Below the pieces are notes generated by a model. It did not search any database. It saw nothing but the letters and a program-made list of their open reading frames with translations, and was not told the origin of the DNA. This document shows, in pieces, positions 1 to 6,099 of a DNA stretch of 13,080 bases. The translations under genes and the position numbers were made by a program. The stretch covers positions 1 through 13,080 of the forward strand of contig DQTU01000297.1 of NCBI GenBank assembly GCA_015662615.1, in the 5' to 3' direction. Each line of letters starts with the position of its first letter. Position 1 is the stretch's first letter. The stretch comes from Campylobacterales bacterium (lineage in GTDB: Bacteria > Campylobacterota > Campylobacteria > Campylobacterales > QNZT01).

Positions 1-799
1 AGTGCATCAAAAATAAGAGCAAAAGGTCTGTTACAAAGCTTTCTAAGTGTCTCTTCAAAACAGAAATCGATAAAAAATCTACTAGAAAACGCAATCGTAT
101 TTTTCCAAGCAGATACCTTTGTGAGAGAGAAAAAGTTTATACAATTTTTTAAATTATGTGAAGAGCATGAGTTTTTGGAAGATACCAAAATCTATAATAA
201 AGTGATTTCAATCACGCAGTTACTTTTGGCAAATGTCAATAAATCAGTACAACAAAAAGATTATAAAAATGTAGTTTTAACGGCAAGAAGATTGTTAAGT
301 TTTGCTCCTGTAAAAGAGGAAACCAGCAAACATATCAAAGAGATTCGAGTGATTGAAAAATTCAATATCGCAACACAAGAGAACAATCTATTGTCTACAT
401 TTAGCCTTGTCAAAGAAAATAGTTTTTTAGAAAATTTATTGGAATATAAGAGCATTATGGAAAATTTTGATAAAACGAATGCATATGCAAAAGAGCATGC
501 AATTTCTGGAGATATCCAAAAGACTTTTAACACGATGGATGAATACATGTCTATCGATTATCTAAAAGACCATATCGCTTTTACTATAAAATTAGCATAT
601 TTAAATTCGATACCGTCAGTTTCACAAGAAGCGTCAATAAACTGGAAAAAATATAGAGTTATATGGCAAAGATCAAGAGTTGAAAAACATTGCTATTGAA
701 AATGGGGTATTGGATATTTATGAATCGATACAAGAGGATGAGAATTGTAAAGGTTATAAAGATAAAGCTTTTAAGGAGCGGGTTGTAGCCTTAGCATAG
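1..799 (+). pseudogene. Helical-repeat protein of unknown function, C-terminal part, frameshifted
   Basis: The reading frame is open from base 1, so the gene starts upstream of the window. It runs in one frame to a stop at 699, but the last ~18 residues of that frame look like noise. A one-base shift in the A run at 646-651 joins it to another frame that reads on as plausible protein (GKNIELYGKDQELKNIAIEN...) and stops at 799. With five A's instead of six the two parts are continuous. The protein is almost all helix, and two stretches align as a repeat of about 90 residues: FKLCEEHEFLED... with FSLVKENSFLEN..., each followed by a second helix pair. No catalytic motif or membrane segment is visible. 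I do not recognise the family; a scaffold or TPR-like protein is only a guess. The terminator overlapping its last codons supports 799 as the true end. Confidence 0.6.
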
Positions 800-812
800 C
801 TACAACATTTTA
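782..812 (+). terminator. Intrinsic terminator at the end of the helical-repeat gene
   Basis: A perfect 8-bp stem (gttgtagc at 782-789, gctacaac at 799-806) with a 9-base loop is followed by a short T-rich run (atttta). It overlaps the last codons of the upstream gene in its frameshifted reading and lies just before the end of the convergent thioesterase-like gene. The T run is only on the plus-strand side, so it should mainly stop plus-strand transcription. Confidence 0.6.
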
Positions 813-1193
813 TTGCAATACATGTTTATCCAAGACAACCGTATAAAAAGTACCTACAAAAATCTTTTTTTCACTAACATGTCCAACTACTTCCACAGTA
901 AATTTTTTACCATCACTTTGGATTACATTTCCCTCAAATATAACGCTCTCATCAACTTTAACAGGAGCTAAGAACTTCGTCTCACTTTTTGCCAAAACCA
1001 CATATGGGTCATTGACCGTTGCCATAGCTGTAAAATCTGCTGCACCAAAGATAAAACCCCCATGAATAAGTCCTTGTTCGTCAGCCCTCATGATAGGTGT
1101 GGTTTTTAGTTCTATTTTTACGTAACCCTCTTTGAGTGTTATGATGTTTCCGTTTAAGTTATTATCAATTTTTAGATGTGTTTTTAGTTTCAT
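810..1193 (-). CDS. Hot-dog fold thioesterase-like protein (PaaI/acyl-CoA thioesterase type)
   Basis: A 127-residue cytoplasmic protein with the length and pattern of a single hot-dog domain. The central IHGGFIFGAADFTAM segment (residues 43-57) matches the HGG...AD region of PaaI-type thioesterases, where the long helix packs in the sheet and the Asp/Glu helps hydrolysis. It is followed by the usual strand series (KSETKFLAPVKVDESVIFEG). Proteins of this family hydrolyse acyl-CoA or related thioesters, usually as dimers or tetramers; the substrate here cannot be told. The ATG at 1193 is preceded by a purine-rich aaagagagact site. It stands alone on the minus strand, divergent from the antitoxin-like gene at 1234 and convergent with the gene ending at 799. 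Family call fairly sure, function inferred. Confidence 0.75.
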   Translation of the reverse strand: MKLKTHLKIDNNLNGNIITLKEGYVKIELKTTPIMRADEQGLIHGGFIFGAADFTAMATVNDPYVVLAKSETKFLAPVKVDESVIFEGNVIQSDGKKFTVEVVGHVSEKKIFVGTFYTVVLDKHVLQ

Positions 1194-1221
1194 AGTCTCT
1201 CTTTTTCATTATTTAATTTGC

Positions 1222-1227
1222 TATAAT
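1222..1227 (+). promoter_or_regulatory. TATAAT -10 box in the divergent gap; likely leaderless start
   Basis: A perfect TATAAT lies 6 bases before the ATG at 1234, so a normal transcription start would fall on or next to the start codon, and no ribosome binding site is present between them. The overlapping sequence read on the minus strand gives TATTAT, a 5/6 match that could serve the thioesterase-like gene. No conserved -35 box is obvious, which is common in Campylobacterota. Confidence 0.5.
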
Positions 1228-1233
1228 ATCAAA

Positions 1234-1455
1234 ATGATAGAAAAAACAATAAACTTTAATCTCAGCACCCATGTCGTTGAAGAGCTGCAAACCTATTCAG
1301 AACTTCTCAAAAAAGATATCAATGTCATCCTAAACGAAGCACTAGAACAGTATTTTGAAAATGAACAAAAAAAGCTTCTTGAGAAAAATATCTATGATGA
1401 AAATGCCATGACAAATCTAGACTTTGATGAGTTTTGGGATGATGTGGATATCTAA
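1234..1455 (+). CDS. Small ribbon-helix-helix, antitoxin-like protein
   Basis: A 73-residue protein. Residues 3-10 (EKTINFNL) can form the DNA-binding strand, followed by two helices (THVVEELQTYSELLKKD and INVILNEALEQYFENEQKK), which is the layout of ribbon-helix-helix regulators. The C-terminal tail is very acidic and aromatic (LDFDEFWDDVDI), as in antitoxins that occupy a toxin's RNA-binding groove. I start it at ATG 1234; a longer frame open from 1132 covers the opposite-strand gene and looks like noise. No toxin gene follows: the next plus-strand element is a broken hydrolase. It may therefore be an orphan antitoxin or a self-contained regulator. The fold assignment rests on pattern only. 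Confidence 0.65.
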   Translation: MIEKTINFNLSTHVVEELQTYSELLKKDINVILNEALEQYFENEQKKLLEKNIYDENAMTNLDFDEFWDDVDI

Positions 1456-1487
1456 AATCCCTACATAAACACTACACGCCAAAATCC

Positions 1488-1506
1488 TATAATTTCACAT
1501 AGGAGA
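1488..1506 (+). promoter_or_regulatory. -10 box and ribosome binding site of the broken hydrolase gene
   Basis: TATAAT at 1488-1493 is followed by a strong AGGAGA ribosome binding site at 1501-1506 and an ATG at 1513. The expression signals look intact although the coding region behind them is not. Confidence 0.5.
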
Positions 1507-1512
1507 GATATC

Positions 1513-1942
1513 ATGAAGAAAGATTCTTTTACATTTATAAACAATAACCAATCATATTAAATCAGAATTTCAATAGTATTAATATTGGAGCTATTAAAGT
1601 CACTTCCATTGGTGTTCAACATGGAGGAGTCCCGGCTATCGCCTATACTTTTGAAATTGATGGAAAAAAAATAGTATTTAGTGGAGATACCTCTGCAAAT
1701 AGTGAAAACATCATAAAACTCGCCCGTGATGCAGACTATCTCATAGCCCATCATGCCATACCACAACACTCTGGAAAATTTGCCAAACGACTTCATATGA
1801 CACCCAAGAGAATAGGGGAGGTTGCAAAAAAGGCAAATGTCAAACATCTTATCCTTTCTCATCGAATGAAAAGCTTATCAGAGAAAATTTTAATGGCGAG
1901 ATTATTTGGGCAGAAGATTTGATGAAAGTGAAGGTAAAATAA
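1513..1942 (+). pseudogene. Metallo-beta-lactamase-fold hydrolase remnant (RNase Z-like C-terminal half)
   Basis: From about 1581 one frame reads as the C-terminal half of an MBL-fold hydrolase: VTSIGVQHGGVPAIAYTFE, then KKIVFSGDTS, whose Asp is a metal ligand of the fold, then DADYLIAHHAI, HMTPKRIGEVAKKANVK and LILSHRM, which holds the last metal-binding His. After about 1866 the protein continues in another frame (KLIRENFNGEIIWAEDLMKVKVK, stop at 1942), so there is a frameshift or small deletion near 1864-1872. The N-terminal half with the HxHxDH motif is absent. What remains at the original start is a 15-codon ORF (1513-1560, stop TAA) in a different frame. The enzyme is therefore dead as written: truncated at the front and shifted near the end. 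Confidence 0.7.
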
Positions 1943-1951
1943 TCCACTTTC

Positions 1952-2488
1952 TTAATGGCAAAAAAGTTTGTATCTATATCTAGGGTTTGCAAAATGCGGT
2001 GGAAAGGGTACGCTTACTGTAAATGTTTTAGATTTTTTAGGGTCTAAATTTTCTACTACGAGATACTCTTCTTTAAAGATATTGCTTTTGACATCCTTTG
2101 CACCAAACATACTGCCAAATGATGTACTTGGTGAAAAGTATGATTTTGTTCTTCCTCTACGGCTTGTTGTATCGTTTGAGATGCGTACTTCTACATTGCA
2201 ATAGCCTATTTTAAAATTGCCTTCGTTTCTAATTTCCCCCCGTACAATTACACTTTCACGACTTAAGTCTCTTTTTTGAGATGATGAGATAAGCTTTCCT
2301 TTTTTAGTATATTTATCCAAAGCATAAAGTGAAAAGATAGCACCAGCAGCTGTTAAGAGAAATGAAGAAAATATCATAGATAGAAGTGTTTTTACATTTT
2401 TTTCTTTAGCAGAGAGTAAAACCAATATCAAAAATAGAAGCACAAAAACTGCAACTACAATCCAGTGAAGTGTAGTCATAAAATACAT
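1952..2488 (-). CDS. DUF2393-like membrane protein, second tandem copy
   Basis: A 178-residue protein when started at ATG 2488. I prefer this over GTG 2497 because a GGAG site sits 8 bases upstream and the ATG shares a base with the stop of the preceding gene (TAATG), a usual sign of translational coupling. Two hydrophobic helices come first (WIVVAVFVLLFLILVLL and LLSMIFSSFLLTAAGAIFSLYAL). A soluble domain of mostly strand follows, beginning VIVRGEIRNEGNFKIGYCNVEVRI and ending YKLFCH, probably outside the cytoplasm. The architecture matches the Campylobacterota DUF2393 family, whose role is unknown. It is a paralogue of the gene just upstream. No enzymatic motif is seen. Confidence 0.7.
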   Translation of the reverse strand: MYFMTTLHWIVVAVFVLLFLILVLLSAKEKNVKTLLSMIFSSFLLTAAGAIFSLYALDKYTKKGKLISSSQKRDLSRESVIVRGEIRNEGNFKIGYCNVEVRISNDTTSRRGRTKSYFSPSTSFGSMFGAKDVKSNIFKEEYLVVENLDPKKSKTFTVSVPFPPHFANPRYRYKLFCH

Positions 2489-3018
2489 TAGTAACACTCC
2501 GCGAAAAGAGTTACTCTATACTCTTTTTGATAGTTAAATTTTTCAAAAACTACTTTGAGTTCTTTTGAACTGTTTTGTGTAAGATTTTCATCCAATATAG
2601 TAGTCCTTTGTCGAATTGGTTTTAGATTATACAATATATTTAAGTATTTATTGTCAGTTTGTTTTAAAATTTTTGTTTTGATGTAACATCTCGTCATGTC
2701 TATTTTTCCAAGATTGTATAGTTTTCCCGTTACCACTAAGGCTTTTGAGAAATTCAGAAGTGTGCTGTTTTGGTCTTGTATCTCTACTTTTCGCACACTT
2801 TTATCTAAAAATATTTTGATTCCGATAGGTGCTGTAAACATTAAAATAAAAGTTAAAAATATCAGTGACACTGCAAGTTTGGGTTTTTTTTTGGAAGAGA
2901 GGAGGGCGAGAAGTATGAGAATGACTAAAAGAAAGAGCAGCCAACCAAAGGCTGCATAATCATACATCGTCAATGAGTCAGTATAATCAGTCAGTCTCTG
3001 TTTTAAGCCTTTTAGCAT
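2488..3018 (-). CDS. DUF2393-like membrane protein, first tandem copy
   Basis: About 176 residues if started at ATG 3018, where an agaaag purine stretch lies about 7 bases upstream; ATG 3024 and ATG 3075 are alternatives. All three starts overlap the end of hisIE. Two hydrophobic helices (FGWLLFLLVILILLALL and LAVSLIFLTFILMFTAPIGI) precede a strand-rich domain with ALVVTGKLYNLGKIDMTRCYI, parallel to the VIVRGEIRNEGNFKIGYCNV segment of the next gene, and both proteins end in a short Cys-containing tail. This points to tandem duplication and divergence. Position after hisIE and the SPFH gene suggests a co-transcribed membrane-associated set, though hisIE itself is cytoplasmic. Function unknown. 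Confidence 0.7.
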   Translation of the reverse strand: MLKGLKQRLTDYTDSLTMYDYAAFGWLLFLLVILILLALLSSKKKPKLAVSLIFLTFILMFTAPIGIKIFLDKSVRKVEIQDQNSTLLNFSKALVVTGKLYNLGKIDMTRCYIKTKILKQTDNKYLNILYNLKPIRQRTTILDENLTQNSSKELKVVFEKFNYQKEYRVTLFAECY

Positions 3019-3706
3019 CGTCATTCTTTCTGGAGTTTTTTTCGTCGATACCGCTTGTTCCTTCTCGTCGTGCAAGCTCTTGCTTGATACGGTCAGGATT
3101 GATACCTTTGTCTCCTAATGCTACTAGCACATGAAATGCCAAGTCTGCTGCTTCTTTGATAATCTCTTCTTCGTCATTGTCTTTTACTGCAAAACAGAAC
3201 TCTCCAGCCTCTTCAATAACCTTTTTTAAAATTGCATTATCACCTTTGTGCATGAGTGAGGCAACATAAGATGCTGAGGGGTCACATGATAGTTTACGCT
3301 CTTGTATTGTGTGGTAAAGTTTATCGCTTATAGAGTAGTTTGCCGTTGCTTCTAAATTGATATCTTCGTCAACTTCATTGCTAAGAAGATTTGTAAAAAA
3401 GCATGATTTTCGACCCGTATGACATGCTGCTCCTCCAACTTGGTCAATTTTTAAAACCAAAGTGTCGTTATCGCAATCAATCAGTATATCTTTTACAATT
3501 TGAAAATTTCCGCTACTCTCACCTTTTTGCCACATTCTCTGTCTGCTTCTTGAAAAGTAGTGTGCTGTTTTTTTCTCTAAAGTAAGTTTCATAGCTTCAC
3601 GGTTCATATACGCTAACATGAGTACTTCATTGGTTTGGTAGTCTTGTGCGATGACTGGGATAAGTTCGCTTTTTTCCCAGTCTACACTATCTAAAATTTT
3701 ATCCAT
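2987..3706 (-). CDS. hisIE: Bifunctional phosphoribosyl-AMP cyclohydrolase / phosphoribosyl-ATP pyrophosphatase
   Basis: A 239-residue fusion that carries out steps two and three of histidine synthesis: PRPP-ATP to PR-AMP (C-terminal HisE) and ring opening of PR-AMP to ProFAR (N-terminal HisI). HisI occupies about residues 1-110, with EVLMLAYMN, SRSRQRMWQKGESSGN and the metal motifs DCDND (77-81) and ACHTGRKSC (94-102); Cys78, Cys95 and Cys102 are the expected zinc ligands. HisE follows from about 128 to 220, with KKVIEEAGE, KEAADLAFHVLVAL and the closing RREGTSGIDEKNSR. A short charged tail ends the protein. All hallmark residues are present, so it should be active. Its ATG shares one base with the TAA of the SPFH gene (TAATG), implying coupling, and its 3' end overlaps the DUF2393-like gene. 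Confidence 0.95.
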   Translation of the reverse strand: MDKILDSVDWEKSELIPVIAQDYQTNEVLMLAYMNREAMKLTLEKKTAHYFSRSRQRMWQKGESSGNFQIVKDILIDCDNDTLVLKIDQVGGAACHTGRKSCFFTNLLSNEVDEDINLEATANYSISDKLYHTIQERKLSCDPSASYVASLMHKGDNAILKKVIEEAGEFCFAVKDNDEEEIIKEAADLAFHVLVALGDKGINPDRIKQELARREGTSGIDEKNSRKNDDAKRLKTETD

Positions 3707-4809
3707 TATTGTTCAGCAGATATTTTCTTTTGTCTGCTTTTAGAGTCAACCCAAATATTTGGAGTTGAGCCGCCAGGAGTTAAGAAGATTTGAGCGTTTG
3801 TGTTTGTCTTTAGTGCTTCATTAAATTGACCTTGAACTTCTATCTGTTTTAGTTGTAACATTTCAGCAGTCAAACTCTTTCCAATTTTAATATTTTCATA
3901 CGCTTTTGCATCTGCTTTTATCTTGATTGCATCTGCCTGACCTTTTGCTTGGATGATTCTTGCATCTGCCTTACCTTTTGCATGTGCTGCTACTTTTTCA
4001 GCCTCTTGTTGTGCTCTGATAACTTCTAGCCTAACTCTATCTCCCTCTTGTTGCGCAATTTGAACTCTCTCAATTTGCTCAACAATCTTTGGTGGAAGGA
4101 TAATTTCTCTAAGGTTTACGGTTGTAAGCTCTACAGGATTTCCAGCTTTTGCAATTACTTGCTCTTCAATACCTAGACGAATTTCACTAGCAATCTTTTT
4201 TCTCTCAACTGGAAGCTCTTCTGCTGTATATGAACCAACAACTGCACGAACTACATCTCTTACGATTGGGTTGATAATCTTCTCTTCCCATGCATAACCA
4301 TAGGTTGCGATAGTTTGCGGTGCACTTTCAGGTTTTAGTCTATACTGAACTGTAATATCGATAGAGATTAAAAGACCCCTTTTATCAAGTGCTGTGATAG
4401 ACGATGCATTCATAACGCCACTATCTCTTATATTTGCCATATTGTGCTGAGCACTAGCTGTATAGTTGATACTTCTTACTTTTGTATCAACAATTCTTAC
4501 TTGCTGTAAAAATGGAATAAAAACATGAAAACCTGGTGCTAAAGGTTCAGTAGCAAACTTACCTGCTGTTGATTTTATACCAACTTCACCAGAATTGATG
4601 ACAGTAAATGGTTTAGCAATCACAAAAAGGGCAATTAACGCTATCAATGCATATAAAAATCCTGTCTTTTTACCAAACTCTTTTAAAAACTCTGGAGTTT
4701 CAGGTGGTTTTCGTCCACCACCTCCGCCGCCACCTACTGGTTTGTTCTTTCCAGGACCTTTGTTCCCACCGCCTCTATTTTTAAAATAGTCATTTAAATC
4801 TGCTGGCAT
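3706..4809 (-). CDS. SPFH/prohibitin-family membrane protein (HflK-like)
   Basis: 367 residues. The N-terminus is a glycine- and lysine-rich cytoplasmic segment (residues 13-33, with a run of seven glycines), as in HflK. One membrane helix follows near residues 50-70 (GFLYALIALIALFVIAKPF), then an SPFH domain (about 72-260) with the typical SGEVGIKSTAGKF, APGFHVFIPFLQQV and NPIVRDVVRAVVGSYTAEEL segments. A long Ala/Lys/Gln coiled coil (about 240-325) comes next, then a C-terminal tail. SPFH proteins form ring assemblies on the inner membrane and in HflK/prohibitin cases restrain the FtsH protease. No hflC neighbour is present, so a homo-oligomer is likely. ATG 4809 has a GGA-containing site upstream. 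I recall an SPFH gene next to ilvE in Campylobacter jejuni as well. Confidence 0.88.
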   Translation of the reverse strand: MPADLNDYFKNRGGGNKGPGKNKPVGGGGGGGRKPPETPEFLKEFGKKTGFLYALIALIALFVIAKPFTVINSGEVGIKSTAGKFATEPLAPGFHVFIPFLQQVRIVDTKVRSINYTASAQHNMANIRDSGVMNASSITALDKRGLLISIDITVQYRLKPESAPQTIATYGYAWEEKIINPIVRDVVRAVVGSYTAEELPVERKKIASEIRLGIEEQVIAKAGNPVELTTVNLREIILPPKIVEQIERVQIAQQEGDRVRLEVIRAQQEAEKVAAHAKGKADARIIQAKGQADAIKIKADAKAYENIKIGKSLTAEMLQLKQIEVQGQFNEALKTNTNAQIFLTPGGSTPNIWVDSKSRQKKISAEQ

Positions 4810-4843
4810 CTCTTATTTCCTTTTTTATTTTTATTTTAATTGG

Positions 4844-4891
4844 AAGTGGAGACTTTAGCTCCACCTGTATGTGGGACTAAAGTCTCCACTT
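4844..4891. repeat. Long hairpin (REP-like palindrome) between ilvE and the SPFH gene
   Basis: Two 15-bp arms are perfect reverse complements (aagtggagactttag at 4844-4858, ctaaagtctccactt at 4877-4891). After one mismatch the stem continues for five more pairs (4860-4864 with 4871-4875, one a G-T pair) around a 6-base loop. It starts one base from the ilvE stop. Neither side carries a clear run of T's, so it is not a textbook terminator. A mobile REP-type palindrome or a mRNA-stabilising 3' hairpin for ilvE fits equally well. Confidence 0.65.
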
Positions 4892-4892
4892 T

Positions 4893-5813
4893 CTAATTTA
4901 TGTATGTCAAATGTTTTATATATTTTTCATTTTTCCCTGCAACTACATCAAAATATGCACTTTGCAATTTCTCAGTCATTTCACCTCTATATCCTCTTCC
5001 TATAACTCTTGCATCCAGTTCTCTAACAGGAGTAACTTCTGCAGCAGTTCCTGTCAAAAATGCCTCATCAGCGATATAAATCTCTTCACGAGTGATGCGT
5101 CTTCGTATAACTTCAATACCCATGTCTTTTGCCAAATCTATAACCGTATTTTGCGTGATAGACTCTAGTGAATTATCATTTGGCGGAGAGATAAGTTTAC
5201 CATCTCTTACCATGAAAAAACAAGCTCCACTAGCTTCCGCAACATAACCTTGGTCGTCTAAAAGAAGTGCCTCATCATAACCTGCATCTACTGCTTCAAA
5301 TTTTGCCATTTGTGAGTTGAGATAGTTTGCTACTGCTTTTGCTTTTCCCATACCTGATGTGTTTGGAGTTCTTGTCATAGATGCAATTTTAAGTCTAATT
5401 CCATTTTTCAACCCGTCTTCACCAAGATAAGCTCCCCACTTCCATGCAGCAATACTAACATGAACTGGCGCATCTTTATGATAAAGACCCATAACGCCAT
5501 AGCCTAGATAGACCAAAGGTCTCAAATAGGCTCCATCAAACAGCTCATTTTTCTGCAAAAGCTCTATTTGAGCTTGATTTAACGCTTCAAGTGTAAATGG
5601 CACATCCATAAGTGTCATCTTTGACGAGTGTAAAAGTCTTTGAGTATGTTCGTTGAGTTTAAATATCGCACATCTACCATCTACAGTTTTATATGCTTTA
5701 GTTCCCTCAATAGCACCATTTCCATAATGCAGTGTATGTGTGAGTACATGGACTTTGGCATCATCCCAATCAACAAATTTGCCATCCATCCAGATATACT
5801 TTGCTTTTTCCAT
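4893..5813 (-). CDS. ilvE: Branched-chain amino acid aminotransferase
   Basis: A 306-residue fold-type IV PLP enzyme that transfers the amino group between glutamate and the 2-oxo acids of leucine, isoleucine and valine. The cofactor lysine is Lys159 in GMGKAKAVANYLNS, the same number as in E. coli IlvE, and Glu193 in VAEASGACFF is the residue contacting the pyridine nitrogen. Other family marks are the HYGNGAIEGTKAY segment (29-41), YLRPLVYLGYGVMG (96-109) and FLTGTAAEVTPV (252-263). Length is standard. ATG 5813 has AGGA 7 bases upstream and a TATAAT -10 box further up. It is the first gene of the minus-strand block; the hairpin after its stop may separate it from the SPFH gene. Confidence 0.95.
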   Translation of the reverse strand: MEKAKYIWMDGKFVDWDDAKVHVLTHTLHYGNGAIEGTKAYKTVDGRCAIFKLNEHTQRLLHSSKMTLMDVPFTLEALNQAQIELLQKNELFDGAYLRPLVYLGYGVMGLYHKDAPVHVSIAAWKWGAYLGEDGLKNGIRLKIASMTRTPNTSGMGKAKAVANYLNSQMAKFEAVDAGYDEALLLDDQGYVAEASGACFFMVRDGKLISPPNDNSLESITQNTVIDLAKDMGIEVIRRRITREEIYIADEAFLTGTAAEVTPVRELDARVIGRGYRGEMTEKLQSAYFDVVAGKNEKYIKHLTYIN

Positions 5814-5841
5814 ATATGTTCCTAAATTGTATTGAAATGAG

Positions 5842-5847
5842 ATTATA
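5842..5847 (-). promoter_or_regulatory. -10 box of ilvE
   Basis: Read on the minus strand this is a perfect TATAAT about 29 bases ahead of the ilvE start, giving a 5' leader of about 20 bases that carries the AGGA site. No good -35 match is visible. Confidence 0.5.
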
Positions 5848-5927
5848 GCGAAGTATGATTAACTAAAAGGAAAGTAGGACAAATATCTCAATTTGAAATA
5901 TTATTTTACCTTTTAAGATAAATTGAT

Positions 5928-5933
5928 TATAAT
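5928..5933 (+). promoter_or_regulatory. -10 box of the decayed modification locus
   Basis: A perfect TATAAT is followed by a GAGG ribosome binding site at 5944-5947 and an ATG at 5954. It would transcribe the broken small ORF and the methyltransferase remnant. Confidence 0.45.
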
Positions 5934-5953
5934 CGTTGGAAGTGAGGATTTAC

Positions 5954-6099
5954 ATGCATCAGATACCAATTATTACCGAGATACCTTTTAAAGAGCAAGT
6001 GGGTATCAGATAAAAAAGAGTTGGCAGGTATGAAAAATAGAAGAGTATCTTTTTGACGAACTTCCTATTATCCAAGCGTATTGGAGAGAAAATGACTAA
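5954..6099 (+). pseudogene. Small broken ORF upstream of the methyltransferase remnant
   Basis: Starting at ATG 5954 (GAGG six bases upstream) the frame reads MHQIPIITEIPFKEQVGIR, hits TAA at 6011, then would continue KRVGRYE. A one-base shift in the A run at 6033-6037 leads into KIEEYLFDELPIIQAYWREND, stop at 6097-6099. Joined, this makes a plausible polypeptide of about 48 residues with one nonsense codon and one frameshift. Its stop lies across the start of the methyltransferase (ATGACTAA), a layout usual for co-translated genes. I do not recognise the family. It may be the tail or an internally deleted form of a larger gene, perhaps the partner of the methyltransferase. Confidence 0.4.

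Noticed and set aside
1132..1233. N-terminal extension of the antitoxin-like gene (longer open frame to 1132)
   Set aside because: It overlaps the opposite-strand thioesterase-like gene, has low-complexity hydrophobic composition, and the promoter -10 box lies inside it.
1557..1862. Minus-strand open frame across the MBL remnant
   Set aside because: The plus strand reads as recognisable MBL-fold motifs here; the minus-strand translation has none.
1924..1951. Possible bidirectional terminator (gaaagtg / cactttc) between the MBL remnant and the DUF2393-like gene
   Set aside because: Only a 7-bp AT-rich stem with a 14-base loop and no T run on either side; too weak to call.
2987..3075. GTG/ATG start at 3075 for the first DUF2393-like protein
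   Set aside because: It would add 19 charged residues read out of frame from the hisIE C-terminus, and the purine-rich site fits ATG 3018 better.
4595..4789. Plus-strand frame with a proline run opposite the SPFH gene
   Set aside because: The proline run is just the reverse complement of the glycine-rich N-terminus of the SPFH protein.
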